64,000 bases of DNA from Citricoccus sp. SGAir0253 (lineage in GTDB: Bacteria; Actinomycetota; Actinomycetes; Actinomycetales; Micrococcaceae), in contig NZ_CP039424.1 in assembly GCF_005877055.1 (NCBI RefSeq), positions 1-64,000 on the forward strand, read 5' to 3'. Numbering within the stretch: position 1 is the first letter of the stretch; each line of letters begins with the position of its first letter. Below are positions 20,442-29,854 of this stretch, piece by piece. Made by a program: the position numbers and the translations under genes. The notes under the pieces were generated by a model, which was given only the letters and a program-made list of their open reading frames with translations, was not told the DNA's origin and did no database searches.

Positions 20442-21886
20442 TGTGTGACCACCGCCTCCATGATCTTCTTCAGGTTCGTCGACGTCAGCGCGCTGCCGGT
20501 GTCGAAGTCGATGTTCTGGTACACGAGGGTCACGGCCACCTGCGGGTCGTCCGCGGGGGCGAACCCGGTGATCCACGAGTGGACGTTGTCCGTCTCCGCG
20601 CTGATCTGCGCCGTGCCCGTCTTGGCGGCGATGTCCACCGTGCCGGACTCCGCGCGGTAGGCGGTGCCGCCGTCCACGACCCCGCGCATCATCTGGGTCA
20701 TCTGCTCGGCGACCTCCGGCGTGGTGGAGCGCTTGAACACCTCGGGCTCGGTCTCCTCCAGCAGCGTCAGGTCCGAGCCCCGGATGGAGTCGATCAGCTG
20801 CGGCTTCATCAGGGTCCCGTCGTTGGCGATGGCCGCGGCCACCATGTTCATCTGCAGCGCGGTGGCCTTGACGTCCCGCTGGCCCAGGGCCGACTGCGCC
20901 AGGGCGGCATCGTCCAGGTCCCCGGGGAACTGCGAGGCCGAGACCGTCAGCGGGATGTCGATCGACTCGTTGAACCCGAAGTTCTCCGCGGTGGTGCGGA
21001 TCCGGTCCTGGCCCAGCTGCATGGCGGCGTTGGCGAAGGGGGTGTTGCAGGACTGGGCGAAGACCTCGGCGAGCGTGGCCCGGTCGAAGCGCCCGCAGAT
21101 GCCGCCGCCGAAGTTGCCCAGCTGGGTGGAGGAGTTCGGCAGCGTGATCTTGTCCGGCACGTCCACGGTGGTGTCCGGCTCGAACTGGCCGGACTCGAGC
21201 ATCGCCACGGTGTCGATGAGCTTGAACGTGGAGCCGGGGGCGGCGAGCGAGGCGGTGGGCCGGTTCACGTACGGGCTCAGCCCCGGCACGGACTGCAGCT
21301 CCTCCATGTTCTGGGCGGCCTTGGCCCCGGAGTGGACGGCGAGCAGGTTGGTGTCGTAGCTCGGCTTGGAGGCCATGGCCAGGATGTCCCCGGTCTTCGG
21401 GTCGGTGATGACGGCCGAGGCGGTGGTGCCCTCCGGCAGGGCGTCGTAGGCCACCTGCTGCATCCTCGGGTCGATCGTCAGCTCGACCTGGGCGCCCTCC
21501 ATGGGGGTGCCGGAGAACAGCTCCACGATCCGGTCCACGAACTGCCCGTCCGAGGTGCCCGCGAGGTACCGGTTCATCTTGTCCTCGAGGCCGGTGGCGC
21601 CGTAGGACAGCGAGTAGAAGCCGGTCAGCCCGGAGTACAGCTCGGGCTGGTGGTACACGCGCTGGTAGTTGAAGTCGTCGTTGGACTCCACGGACTCGGC
21701 GATCGCGGTCCCGTCCACGAGGATGGGCCCGCGGGCGGAGCCGAACTCCTGGTAGAGCTGGCGCGAGTTGAAGTCGTTGTTCTTCAGCGCGTCGGCGGCG
21801 ACCACCTGGATGATCGAGATGGCCGCCACGAGCACCATGAACATGGCGACGACGACGACCCACGTGTTGCGGATGGCCTGGTTCAT
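20438..21886 (-). CDS. pbpA: Penicillin-binding protein PbpA (class B transpeptidase)
   Basis: Membrane-anchored peptidoglycan transpeptidase cross-linking the wall during growth or septation. The 482 residues contain one N-terminal membrane helix ([18 protein letters not shown]), a dimerisation/linker domain and the transpeptidase with SxxK in APGSTFKL, SxN in SCN and KTG in AAKTGTAQ. Length and sequence match mycobacterial PbpA. The ATG at 21886 overlaps the rodA stop by 4 nt and is preferred over the longer open frame. In homologous systems PbpA is phosphorylated by PknB. The stop overlaps pknA by 3 nt. Confidence 0.95.
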   Translation of the reverse strand: MNQAIRNTWVVVVAMFMVLVAAISIIQVVAADALKNNDFNSRQLYQEFGSARGPILVDGTAIAESVESNDDFNYQRVYHQPELYSGLTGFYSLSYGATGLEDKMNRYLAGTSDGQFVDRIVELFSGTPMEGAQVELTIDPRMQQVAYDALPEGTTASAVITDPKTGDILAMASKPSYDTNLLAVHSGAKAAQNMEELQSVPGLSPYVNRPTASLAAPGSTFKLIDTVAMLESGQFEPDTTVDVPDKITLPNSSTQLGNFGGGICGRFDRATLAEVFAQSCNTPFANAAMQLGQDRIRTTAENFGFNESIDIPLTVSASQFPGDLDDAALAQSALGQRDVKATALQMNMVAAAIANDGTLMKPQLIDSIRGSDLTLLEETEPEVFKRSTTPEVAEQMTQMMRGVVDGGTAYRAESGTVDIAAKTGTAQISAETDNVHSWITGFAPADDPQVAVTLVYQNIDFDTGSALTSTNLKKIMEAVVTQ

Positions 21887-23328
21887 GGGGTCCTGCCTCC
21901 CGTGGTGGTCGCGGCGGCGGCCCCGGTGCCCGGCGTCCCGGTGCCCGCCGCGCCGGTGGCCGGGTCGTGGTGGCCGGAGCCGGTGCCGGAGGCGTTGACC
22001 ATGGGCCCGACGGCGACCGGCCGGCGCGCGGCCTGGGAGACCATGAGCACGAGGGCCACGATCAGCCAGTTCGACAGCAGCGAGGACCCGCCGGCGGCCA
22101 TGAACGGCGTGGTCAGGCCCGTCAGCGGGATCACCATGGTGACGCCGCCGATCACCACGAAGCACTGCAGGGCCATGGTGAAGGCCAGCCCCGCGGCGAG
22201 CAGCTTGCCGAAGGTGTCCCGCGTGCCCAGGGCCGCGCGCATCATGCGGGTCACCAGCAGCACGAAGAGCATGATGATCGCGGACAGGCCGATGAAGCCG
22301 AGCTCCTCGCCGAAGGAGGCGATGATCATGTCCGAGTTCGCGTAGGCCACGATGTCCGGGCGCCCCGAGCCCAGGCCCGTGCCGAGCAGGCCGCCGGAGG
22401 CCAGCCCGAACAGGCCCTGGACGATCTGGAAGCTGCCGGCGGCGCGGTTGTAGACCTCCGGGTCGAAGGCGTTGAGCCAGGCGTCCACGCGGAAGCCCAC
22501 GTGCGAGATGGTGTTGACGGCGATCACGCCGCCCACGGCCACGAGGGCCAGCCCCAGCAGGATCCAGGACGTCCGCGAGGTGGCGAGGTAGATCATCGCC
22601 ATGAACAGGCCGAAGAACAGGATCGCCGAGCCGAGGTCACGCTGGAAGACGAGCACGCCCATCGAGATGAGCCAGGCGACCACCAGCGGGCCCAGGTCCC
22701 GGAACCGGGGGAACGTGAGGCGGCCGACCTTCTTGCCGGCCAGCAGGATGAGGTCCCGGTTGGCGGAGAGGTAGCCGGCGAAGAAGATCGCCAGGGTGAC
22801 CTTGGCGACCTCGCCCGGCTGGAACGAGCCGACGCCCAGGTTGATCCAGATGCGCGCGCCGTTGATCTCCATGCCCAGTCCGGGGACGAGCGGCAGGAGC
22901 AGCAGCAGTCCCGAGGCGGCCAGGAACAGGTACGGCCAGCGCCGCAGGATCCGGTGGTCCCGCAGCAGCCACAGCAGCAGGATGGCCACGCCCATGGCCA
23001 GGATCGTCCACATCAGCTGGCGGGTGGCGGCGTCGTCCCCCTCGGCCACGTCGATGCGGTGGATCATCGCGATGCCCAGGCCGTTGAGCGTCACCACGAT
23101 GGGCAGGATGTAGGGATCCGCGTACCGGGCCCGCAGCCGGAGCACGAGGTGGAACACGAGGGCCATGATGGCCAGCACGGCGATCTGCACCCAGTACTCC
23201 GGGGTGATCTCGCGGTCCATGCCCAGCGCGCTGAGCAGGTTGGCCCCGCCGCCGATGCACAGGCCGAGCAGCAGCAGCACCAGCTCGGTGTTGCGGCGCG
23301 GGCGGGCCGGGGAGACGACCTCGGACAT
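21883..23328 (-). CDS. rodA: SEDS peptidoglycan glycosyltransferase RodA/FtsW
   Basis: Polytopic SEDS-family enzyme that polymerises lipid II together with a partner class B PBP, here presumably PbpA. The 481 residues have about ten to twelve hydrophobic segments and SEDS landmarks: [31 protein letters not shown] and the C-terminal [15 protein letters not shown] 45-residue Gly/Thr/Ala tail follows. The ATG at 23328 overlaps the pstP stop (ATGA). The neighbours and the family pattern point to the RodA member of this locus rather than the dcw-cluster FtsW. Confidence 0.94.
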   Translation of the reverse strand: MSEVVSPARPRRNTELVLLLLGLCIGGGANLLSALGMDREITPEYWVQIAVLAIMALVFHLVLRLRARYADPYILPIVVTLNGLGIAMIHRIDVAEGDDAATRQLMWTILAMGVAILLLWLLRDHRILRRWPYLFLAASGLLLLLPLVPGLGMEINGARIWINLGVGSFQPGEVAKVTLAIFFAGYLSANRDLILLAGKKVGRLTFPRFRDLGPLVVAWLISMGVLVFQRDLGSAILFFGLFMAMIYLATSRTSWILLGLALVAVGGVIAVNTISHVGFRVDAWLNAFDPEVYNRAAGSFQIVQGLFGLASGGLLGTGLGSGRPDIVAYANSDMIIASFGEELGFIGLSAIIMLFVLLVTRMMRAALGTRDTFGKLLAAGLAFTMALQCFVVIGGVTMVIPLTGLTTPFMAAGGSSLLSNWLIVALVLMVSQAARRPVAVGPMVNASGTGSGHHDPATGAAGTGTPGTGAAAATTTGGRTP

Positions 23329-24995
23329 CAGCGATCACTCCTCGGGGCGGTGGATCCGGACGGCGAGGGCGTCCCGGAGGGCGACGTCGTGGCCCGGGCC
23401 GTGCCACCGGTCGGGGACGGGGAGGCGGAGGGCCTCGGGGACGCCGAGGCGTCCGGGGAGGCGGTGGGACCGTCCGCGGGCGGGGAGGTGGTCGAGCCCT
23501 CGAGGTCCGCCACGATCTCCTGGGCGTGCTCCAGGTCCCGGGCCGGCAGCCCGGCCTCCACGCGCTGGCGCGAGTACGCGGGCAGGTCCTCGAGCCGCAC
23601 CTCGGTCTCGGAGTCCAGGTGGGACAGGGTGATGGGCCCCAGCCGCTGCGAGACGCCGTTGTAGATGGCGACCCGGCCCTCGTGGGCACCCACGTAGTAC
23701 TGGGTCTGCGTCCACAGGTAGCTCCACGTCAGCACCACGGCGAGGATCAGCGCCAGCAGCGCGGTGAACACGGGGAGGAACACCGAGCGACGGCGCCGGA
23801 CCGGTTCGTCCTCCTCGGGCGCCGGCGCCCCGGGCACCGGGGCGCCGGGCGGCGCGGCCCCGGGGTCCCGGCTGCCGTTGGAACCGTCGCCGCCGGGGCC
23901 CCCGGCGGGGCCGCCGTCGGCCTGTCCGGCACCGGCGGGTGCGGCGCGGTGCCGGCCCGCCGGCCGGCCGCCCTCGATGAGGTCCGAGGCGGCGCTGGCC
24001 GCGAGCGGGTCCAGCGGCGGTTCGGGGCGGCGCGCGGCGGCGTCGGTGCCGGAGAGCAGGGTGGCGGCGCGCTTCTGCGTGCTGCGCCGGGTGACGATCG
24101 GGATCTTGCCGGTCTGCGTGGCCTGGGCCGCGGCCCCCACGAGCACGTGCGGCCGGGACTCCAGGTCCTCGCGCAGCAGGGAGCCCGAGACCGGCCCGGC
24201 GCCGTCCGGGGTGGCGGCGGCCAGGGCCCGCTCGGAGAGCGGGACGGGCGCCGGCTCGGAGGTCTCCTCGGGAGTGGCCTCGGCCACCTCGAAGGCCACC
24301 ACCGTGACGTTGTCCGGCGCGCCGCCGGCCAGGGTCAGCTCCACCAGCTCGTCCGCCACCGCCTGCAGGTCGCGGCGGTGGCGCAGCTTGTGCTCGATCA
24401 CGGTGGACGGGACGACCGCGGTCAGCCCGTCCGAGCACAGCAGCCAGCGCTCGCCGGGGGCCGCGGCCAGGGCCATGAGGTCCAGCTCCGGGGAGGCGTC
24501 CACGTCCCCGAGCACGCGCATCAGCACGTTCTTGTGCGGGTGGTTCTCCGCCTCCGAGGGGTCCAGCCGGCCCTCGTCCACGAGCCGCTGGACGAAGGTG
24601 TGGTCCACGCTGACCTGCTCGAAGACGCCGTCCTTGAGGCGGTAGGCGCGGGAGTCGCCGATGTGGGCCACGTGCAGCGTCTCCCCGGCCAGCAGCACGG
24701 CGGTGCACGTGGTGCCCATCCCGGCCAGCTTGGGGGTCGCGTGGACCAGGTCGTTGAGGATGAGGTTGGCGTTCTGGATCTCGTCCGGCAGCACGGTGGC
24801 CGGGTCCTCGTAGCCCGTGGCGTCGAGCGCGGCGAGGTCCAGCACCGTGGAGGCGCTGGCCACGTCGCCGCCCACGTGGCCGCCCATGCCGTCGGCGACG
24901 ACGGCGAGGTGGCGTCCGGCGTAGGCGGAGTCGTCGTTCTTCGACCGGACCCTGCCCACGTCGGAGCGCGCGGCGAATCGGAGCACCAGTGGCAT
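23328..24995 (-). CDS. pstP: PP2C-type Ser/Thr phosphatase PstP
   Basis: Metal-dependent protein phosphatase that reverses PknA/PknB phosphorylation. The 555 residues comprise an N-terminal PP2C domain (about 1-240) with SKNDDSAYAG, VVADGMGGHVGGDVAS, HIGDSRAYRL, LLCSDGLT and GAPDNVTVVAFE. A long disordered linker, one membrane helix (VFLPVFTALLALILAVVLTW) and an extracellular domain ending in a Ser/Pro/Thr tail complete it. ATG at 24995; the fhaB stop lies 5 nt upstream. Typical of the actinobacterial locus. Confidence 0.96.
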   Translation of the reverse strand: MPLVLRFAARSDVGRVRSKNDDSAYAGRHLAVVADGMGGHVGGDVASASTVLDLAALDATGYEDPATVLPDEIQNANLILNDLVHATPKLAGMGTTCTAVLLAGETLHVAHIGDSRAYRLKDGVFEQVSVDHTFVQRLVDEGRLDPSEAENHPHKNVLMRVLGDVDASPELDLMALAAAPGERWLLCSDGLTAVVPSTVIEHKLRHRRDLQAVADELVELTLAGGAPDNVTVVAFEVAEATPEETSEPAPVPLSERALAAATPDGAGPVSGSLLREDLESRPHVLVGAAAQATQTGKIPIVTRRSTQKRAATLLSGTDAAARRPEPPLDPLAASAASDLIEGGRPAGRHRAAPAGAGQADGGPAGGPGGDGSNGSRDPGAAPPGAPVPGAPAPEEDEPVRRRRSVFLPVFTALLALILAVVLTWSYLWTQTQYYVGAHEGRVAIYNGVSQRLGPITLSHLDSETEVRLEDLPAYSRQRVEAGLPARDLEHAQEIVADLEGSTTSPPADGPTASPDASASPRPSASPSPTGGTARATTSPSGTPSPSGSTAPRSDR

Positions 24996-25000
24996 GCGGT

Positions 25001-25528
25001 TCAGGACCTCAGCTCCAGCACCGTCTTGCCGATGCGGATGGCCGTGCCCGGCTCGACCGCGACCGTGCGGGACAGCGGGCTGCCGCCCACGTAGGTGCCG
25101 TTGGTGGAGCCGAGGTCCTCGAGGAACCAGCGGGAGCCCTGGGGGAAGAGCCGGGCGTGCCTGCCGGAGACGTAGTCGTCGTCCAGGACGAGGTCGGCCT
25201 CCTGGGCGCGCCCCACGAGCAGGGGCGCGCCGTGCAGGGGCACCTCGGTGCCCTTGAGCGGTCCCTCCAGCACCACGAGGCGGCTCGCCCGCGTCCGGGA
25301 TGCGCCCTGCTGGCCGGTGGTGGGGCCGGCGTCGGCGGACGCGCCCCGGACCGGGGCGCCGGCCGCGGCCGTGGCGGCCACGGGCGCGCCGGCCCCGGCG
25401 CGGGACCGCACCTTGTTCCGGGCCCCCACCATCAGGTCACGCCCCTGGGAGGAGACGATCGAGATGATGAGGATCCACATCACGAGCAGCAGCCCCAGGC
25501 GCAGGGCCGCGACGGCGAGTTCGCTCAC
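25001..25528 (-). CDS. fhaB: FHA-domain protein FhaB (FipA)
   Basis: Phosphothreonine-binding adaptor. The 175 residues contain an N-terminal membrane helix (LRLGLLLVMWILIISIV), a variable linker and a C-terminal FHA domain with LLVGRAQEADLVLDD, SGRHARL and STNGTYVGG. In mycobacteria FhaB/FipA bridges FtsZ and FtsQ and is phosphorylated by PknA. The GTG at 25528 overlaps the fhaA stop (GTGA). Confidence 0.94.
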   Translation of the reverse strand: MSELAVAALRLGLLLVMWILIISIVSSQGRDLMVGARNKVRSRAGAGAPVAATAAAGAPVRGASADAGPTTGQQGASRTRASRLVVLEGPLKGTEVPLHGAPLLVGRAQEADLVLDDDYVSGRHARLFPQGSRWFLEDLGSTNGTYVGGSPLSRTVAVEPGTAIRIGKTVLELRS

Positions 25529-26424
25529 CGGGCATCACCGTTCCCCTCGTCGCGGCCGCCCCGGGCGGGCAGCGTGCGGAAGACCATGGACACCCGGCCC
25601 ATGGTGATCCGGTCCCCGTCCCGCAGCACGGTGGAGCCGTCCACCTTGCGGTCGTTGACGTAGAAGCCGTTCGTGGAGCCCAGGTCCACGGCCATCACGG
25701 TCCGGCCGCGGGTGATGATCTCCAGGTGGCGGCGGGACACGCCGGTGTCCTCCACCACGATGTCCGCGTCCGCGGAGCGGCCGAGCACGATCGAGTCCGC
25801 GTGCAGGCCGTACTTGCGCCCGTCGATCTCCAGGACCGGCTGCAACGGCACGTCCGGTCCCCGGCGCGGCTGGCGTGCCGGGGCGGCCGGGGGTGCCGCG
25901 GGCGCGACGGCGGCCGGCGGGGTGGGCGCCGGGCGCGGTTCCGCCGGCAGTTCCGCGTCGCGGGCCACCGGGGCGGACGGGGCGACCTCCGCGGAGCCGG
26001 TCGAGGTGGGCACGTCCCGGTCGCCGGTGGCCTCCGGCCGGTCGGCCCCGCCGGAGCGGTCGGCGACGGCGTCGATGGCGAGCTTGCCGGGGCGCAGGGC
26101 GTCGTCCTCGACGAAGGTGACGCGCACCGGGCCGTGCAGCGTGTAGCCCTGCTCGCGCGCGTGGCGGATGGCCTCGTCGCACAGCTCCTCGGCCAGGGCC
26201 GAGCCCCACTTGCGGGCCAGGTCGAAGTCCGGGGTGGAGAAGGACACGGTGAAGACATTGGGCGCGAACGTGCGGCCCTCGGAGAGGGCCATGGCCTCGT
26301 CGTCCATGGTCAGTCTCAGGGCATTGGCGATCTCGACCGGCTTCACCGCCCGGGCGCCACCGGCCGAGAAGGCCGACTGCACGGCCTTCTCCAGGCCGCG
26401 CTCGAGGTTGTCCAGAAGACCCAC
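25525..26424 (-). CDS. fhaA: DUF3662 and FHA-domain protein FhaA
   Basis: Soluble adaptor that in mycobacteria binds the phosphorylated pseudokinase domain of MviN and PknB substrates, linking kinase signalling to lipid II export. About 299 residues: an N-terminal DUF3662 domain (LLDNLERGLEKAVQSAFS, about 1-125), a Pro/Ala-rich linker, and a C-terminal FHA domain (SIVLGRSADADIVVED, SRRHLEI, STNGFYVNDRKVDG). The chosen GTG at 26424 has AAAGGAG about 8 nt upstream; the extra upstream frame is noncoding in character. It is the promoter-proximal gene of the operon. Confidence 0.95.
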   Translation of the reverse strand: MGLLDNLERGLEKAVQSAFSAGGARAVKPVEIANALRLTMDDEAMALSEGRTFAPNVFTVSFSTPDFDLARKWGSALAEELCDEAIRHAREQGYTLHGPVRVTFVEDDALRPGKLAIDAVADRSGGADRPEATGDRDVPTSTGSAEVAPSAPVARDAELPAEPRPAPTPPAAVAPAAPPAAPARQPRRGPDVPLQPVLEIDGRKYGLHADSIVLGRSADADIVVEDTGVSRRHLEIITRGRTVMAVDLGSTNGFYVNDRKVDGSTVLRDGDRITMGRVSMVFRTLPARGGRDEGNGDAR

Positions 26425-26458
26425 GCGGGGGTGCTCCTTTCCGCAGATGTCAGTTCCG

Positions 26459-26464
26459 ATAGTA
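26459..26464 (-). promoter_or_regulatory. Candidate -10 for the fhaA-pknB operon
   Basis: The minus strand reads TACTAT, about 35 nt upstream of the fhaA GTG. No clear -35 is seen. This is the only good hexamer before the seven-gene operon. Confidence 0.45.
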
Positions 26465-26526
26465 CGCGGAGAGGCTGGGGGTGCCCGAGCCAACAGGCCG
26501 GGGCCGGATTGCGATGAGGACTCGAT

Positions 26527-26556
26527 TTGGGGAATCGGCCCGGGTGTGCCTAAGAT
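26527..26556 (+). promoter_or_regulatory. Candidate tRNA-Leu promoter
   Basis: TTGGGG (26527-26532) and TAAGAT (26551-26556) spaced by 18 nt, about 75 nt upstream of the mature tRNA. Confidence 0.5.
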
Positions 26557-26628
26557 GTATCTCGCTGTTCTGACCGGTACGGAGGAATCCGCAAGGCCTT
26601 TCGACCGGGAAGACAGACCAGCAATCTC

Positions 26629-26712
26629 GCGCGAGTGGCGGAATTGGCAGACGCGCTGGCTTCAGGTGCCAGTGTCCTTACGGACGTGGGGGTTCAAGTC
26701 CCCCCTCGCGCA
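26629..26712 (+). tRNA. tRNA-Leu (anticodon CAG)
   Basis: 84-nt class II tRNA with acceptor GCGCGAG (26629-26635) pairing with CTCGCGC (26705-26711). The anticodon arm CTGGC-TTCAGGT-GCCAG gives anticodon CAG. A long variable arm (TGTCCTTACGGACG) and the T-loop GGTTCAAGTCC are present. CCA is not encoded. Confidence 0.97.
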
Positions 26713-26722
26713 CGCGAGTGGT

Positions 26723-26755
26723 CGAAGGCCCCGGATCATGGATCCGGGGCCTTCG
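26723..26755 (+). terminator. Hairpin after tRNA-Leu
   Basis: Perfect 15-bp stem (26723-26737 with 26741-26755), loop ATG, ten bases after the tRNA. The stem starts CGAAGGCCCCGGATC, close to that of the tRNA-Ala terminator. The remaining DNA up to 26922 has only short CTGCATCCC repeats. Confidence 0.8.
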
Positions 26756-26922
26756 TCGTTCCCGGATCCCCTCTCCCCCTGCATCCCTGCATCCCCTGCA
26801 TCTGGCGGTCGGAAGTGCCCCGGATCCGGGCGTTCCGGGCCCCCGAGCGGGGCGGAATCGACCGCTCGATGAGGGGGCGGGGGCGGGGGCGGAGCGGTCG
26901 AGGGGGCGGGTCCGGGGACGGG

Positions 26923-28125
26923 TCAGTCCAGGGGACGGGGCATCGGCCGGGCGAAGCGGTCCAGCAGCGGCCCGTCGAGCGCGCGGTGGTTGCGCCAGTG
27001 CGTGTCGATCGCCTGCTCGTAGAAGCCCACGAGGGCCTCCGTCGCGGCCCGCCAGGAGTGCCGTTCGGCCTCCTCCCGCGCGGCGCACCCCATCCGCCGC
27101 CGGAGCCCCGGGTCGGTGAGCAGGCGCTCGAGGCGGTCCACCCAGCACTCCGTGTCCCCGGGCTCGACGAGGAAGCCGGTGCGGCCGTCGTCGATCACGA
27201 AGGGGATCCCGCCCGCCCGCGCGCCCACCACGGGCACCCCGGAGGCCATGGACTCCAGCGCCACGAGGCCCAGGGTCTCGGTGGTGGAGGGGAAGGCGAA
27301 GGTGTCCGCGCTCGCGTAGGCCTGGGCCAGCTCGGCGCCGGACATGTACCCCGTGAAGACGGTCCACTCCGGGTCGAAGCGCCGGCGCAGGTCCTCCACG
27401 TGGGGACCGGAGCCGACCATGGCCAGCCGCGCCCCGGGCACGCGCTCGCGCAGCCGGCGCATCGGCTCGAGCAGCTGGTCCAGGTCCTTCTCCCGGCTCA
27501 TCCGGCCCACGTAGACCACGAGCGGGGCGTCCGGGTGCCCGTCCGTGAGGCGGGCGCGCATGGCCGCCGAGGCGTTGGACGGGTGGTAGCCGGCGGTGTC
27601 CACGGCCTTGGGCCACAGGCCCACCCGGTGGATGCCCACCTCGCGCGCCCGCTCCACCATGGGGCCGGAGGTGCACAGGTTCACCTCGGCCTTGTTGTGG
27701 ATGTACCGGATCCAGCTCTCCACGGGGTGCCGGGCCCAGCCGACCCGCAGCGACTCCGTGTACTGGGGGACGTCCGTGTGGAAGCTGGCCAGCTGGGGCA
27801 CGTCCCGCCGGCCGGCGGAGAGCACCCCGTAGGCGGCCAGCCACACCGGGTTGACGGTGTGGACCAGGTGCGGGCGGAACGCCTCCATCTTCCGGGCGAT
27901 CGCCGGGGTGGGCACGCCGACCTTCAGCTCCGGGTAGAGCAGGCGCAGGGAGAACCCGCGCACCCGCACCACCTCGTGCCCGGCGTACTCCGCCGGCGGC
28001 TCGCCCGGGGCGAACAGCAGGACCTCGTGGCCCATCTCCGCGAGCTGCTCCAGGGTGCGCACCACCCGGGTGACCACGCCGTCGATCTTCGGCAGGAACA
28101 CCTCGGTGAACATCGCGATGCGCAT
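26923..28125 (-). CDS. SqdX/MgtA-like family 4 glycosyltransferase
   Basis: GT-B fold glycosyltransferase of 400 residues. The N-terminus MRIAMFTEVFLPKIDGVVT and the stretch LLYPELKVG are typical of the SqdX/MgtA subgroup, which moves a sugar from a nucleotide donor to diacylglycerol. The C-terminal donor site shows VYVGRMSREKDLDQLL and FPSTTETLGLVALESMASG (E-x7-E type). It follows sqdB by 77 nt on the same strand, so transfer of sulfoquinovose from UDP-sulfoquinovose to diacylglycerol is the best inference. The alternative is a mannosyl/glucosyl transferase making glycosyl-diacylglycerol (MgtA), also common in Micrococcaceae. The ATG has GAGGAG 5 nt upstream. Confidence 0.85.
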   Translation of the reverse strand: MRIAMFTEVFLPKIDGVVTRVVRTLEQLAEMGHEVLLFAPGEPPAEYAGHEVVRVRGFSLRLLYPELKVGVPTPAIARKMEAFRPHLVHTVNPVWLAAYGVLSAGRRDVPQLASFHTDVPQYTESLRVGWARHPVESWIRYIHNKAEVNLCTSGPMVERAREVGIHRVGLWPKAVDTAGYHPSNASAAMRARLTDGHPDAPLVVYVGRMSREKDLDQLLEPMRRLRERVPGARLAMVGSGPHVEDLRRRFDPEWTVFTGYMSGAELAQAYASADTFAFPSTTETLGLVALESMASGVPVVGARAGGIPFVIDDGRTGFLVEPGDTECWVDRLERLLTDPGLRRRMGCAAREEAERHSWRAATEALVGFYEQAIDTHWRNHRALDGPLLDRFARPMPRPLD

Positions 28126-28148
28126 GGGACTCCTCGGGAGGGCGGGGC

Positions 28149-28190
28149 GGGGGCCGACGGCGGCGGGGCCGGCCGCCGTCGTCGGCCCCC
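28149..28190 (-). other. Strong hairpin between sqdB and the glycosyltransferase
   Basis: GGGGGCCGAC-GGCGGC (28149-28164) pairs with the complementary arm at 28172-28190 with a 3-nt bulge. It lies between the two minus-strand genes and could act as an attenuator, partial terminator or mRNA-stability element. Confidence 0.5.
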
Positions 28191-28202
28191 ACCCGCGTCA
28201 GG

Positions 28203-29519
28203 TCACTGGGCGACGGGTGCCGGCTCGGCCGGCGCGACGGGGGCCGCGGCCGACGGTGCGGCGGGCGTGGCCGTCCCGTCCGCGCCGCGCGCCGGACGCG
28301 CGGGCAGGTGCTGGGGGACGCCGGCCTGCTGGCGCGCAGTCCACAGCGAGGTGGCGGGGACCTTGGACAGGTCCGCGCGGTCCCGGTAGCGCTCGGCGAT
28401 GTGCTCGACCTCCAGCAGCAGCCCCTCGGAGAGCGTGGTGGGCTGCAGGCCGAGGTCGAGGAACGCGTCGTTGACCACGTGCAGCTCGTTCTCGGCCGAC
28501 TCGTTGCGCGGGTTCGGCACCATCTCCACCTCGGCGCCGGTGATCCGCGCCACCAGCTCGGCGAGGTCGCGCACGCGGTGGGTCTCGGTCATCTGGTTGA
28601 AGATCTTGACCCGGTCCCCCGCGGCCGGGGGGTTCTCGAGGGCGATCTGCACGCAGCGGACCATGTCCTGCATGTGGATGAAGGCCCGGGTCTGGCCGCC
28701 GGTGCCGTGCACGGTCAGCGGGTAGCCCACGGCGGCCTGCATGAGGAAGCGGTTCAGCACCGTGCCGTAGTCGCCGTCGTAGTCGAAGCGGTTGATGAGC
28801 CGCTCGTCCCGCTGGGTCTGCTCGGTGTGCGTGCCCCAGATGATGCCCTGGTGCAGGTCGGTGATCCGCAGCGAGTCGTTCTTCACGTAGTAGGCGAAGA
28901 GGTGCTGGTCCAGGACCTTGGTCATGTGGTAGATCGAGCCCGGGTTGGTCGGGTAGAGGATCTGCTGCGGGATCCGGTGCGGCTCCACCGGGTTGCCCTC
29001 GGCGTCCTCGTGCGCGGTGACCTCCACGTCCAGGTAGCCCTCGGGGATCTTCATGCCCGCGGTGCCGTAGCCGTAGACGCCCATCGTGCCCAGGTGCACC
29101 AGGTGGATGTCCCGGCCGGACTCCACGATCGCGCACAGCACGTTGTGCGTGGCGTTGACGTTGTTGTCCACCGTGTAGCGCTTGTTCCGGGGGGACTTCA
29201 TGGAGTACGGCGCGGCCCGCTGCTCGGCGAAGTGCACGACGGCGTCCGGGGCCTCGGTGCGGAAGAACTCCACGAGGCCCTCGTAGTCCTGGGCCACGTC
29301 GAGGAAGGCGAAGCCGATCTCCTTGCCGGAGACCTCCTTCCAGGCCGCCCGGCGCTCGGACAGGGCCCGGATGGGGGTCAGGGACTGCGCGCCGAGCTCC
29401 TCGTCGATCACGCGGCGGGAGAAGTTGTCCACGATGATGACCTCGTGGCCCAGGTCGGACAGGTGCAGCGAGGCGGGCCAGCCGCAGAAGCCGTCGCCGC
29501 CGAGGATCGCAATCTTCAC
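28203..29519 (-). CDS. sqdB: UDP-sulfoquinovose synthase (SqdB/SQD1 family)
   Basis: Short-chain dehydrogenase-type enzyme that converts UDP-glucose and sulfite to UDP-sulfoquinovose, the head-group donor for sulfolipids or sulfoglycans. The 438 residues contain the NAD site GGDGFCGW at 7-14, the SQD1-specific stretches FAEQRAAPYSMK, HLGTMGVYGYG (T145), a YxxxK pair at Y197/K201, and GIIWGTHTEQT. A 40-residue Ala/Pro tail is not part of the usual fold. GTG start at 29519. Distinctive SQD1 motifs make this much more specific than a generic epimerase. Rare in Micrococcaceae as far as I know; base composition does not differ visibly from its neighbours. Confidence 0.9.
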   Translation of the reverse strand: MKIAILGGDGFCGWPASLHLSDLGHEVIIVDNFSRRVIDEELGAQSLTPIRALSERRAAWKEVSGKEIGFAFLDVAQDYEGLVEFFRTEAPDAVVHFAEQRAAPYSMKSPRNKRYTVDNNVNATHNVLCAIVESGRDIHLVHLGTMGVYGYGTAGMKIPEGYLDVEVTAHEDAEGNPVEPHRIPQQILYPTNPGSIYHMTKVLDQHLFAYYVKNDSLRITDLHQGIIWGTHTEQTQRDERLINRFDYDGDYGTVLNRFLMQAAVGYPLTVHGTGGQTRAFIHMQDMVRCVQIALENPPAAGDRVKIFNQMTETHRVRDLAELVARITGAEVEMVPNPRNESAENELHVVNDAFLDLGLQPTTLSEGLLLEVEHIAERYRDRADLSKVPATSLWTARQQAGVPQHLPARPARGADGTATPAAPSAAAPVAPAEPAPVAQ

Positions 29520-29620
29520 GTAGAACTCCCAATACAGGTCGAAGGTGGCCCGGCCGCCGTGTGCCGGCCGGTCGGCGCGGGGCGTGGCGGCGGCAGTCGG
29601 GCGGGTCGTCCGGTGGGTCG

Positions 29621-29626
29621 AGCCTA
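29621..29626 (-). promoter_or_regulatory. Candidate -10 for sqdB
   Basis: The minus strand reads TAGGCT (preceded by GGA), giving a leader of about 95 nt before the sqdB GTG. The DNA between this and the repeats at 29855 is GC-rich and shows no gene. Confidence 0.45.
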
Positions 29627-29854
29627 TCCAACGCCCGTGGCGGACCGGTCCGCGCGGGTCCCGGGATGACGCGTGCCGTGGCCGCGGAGCCGCGGCCCCC
29701 GACTGCCGGGCCGGCGCGCGGTGCCCGCCGGCCGACGTCGGTCCTCCCGGCCCCGGGCCCCTCCCGCCCCGGGGATCCGGGGCTGACGGACGGGGCGCGG
29801 ATGCGGTAGGTGTGGAGGAGGCCGCCGGGCTCCCGCTGACGTGGACGCTCGATG

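Noticed and set aside
16899-20660. 1253-codon open frame antisense to the kinase genes
   Set aside because: It mirrors the pknA/pknB coding strand, has no recognisable domain and is a by-product of high third-position GC. The same applies to long open frames at 30498-35531(-), 36411-40241(-), 46789-50823(-) and 56995-60717(-).
28203-29519. Generic UDP-glucose 4-epimerase
   Set aside because: The SQD1-specific motifs and length fit UDP-sulfoquinovose synthase far better than GalE.
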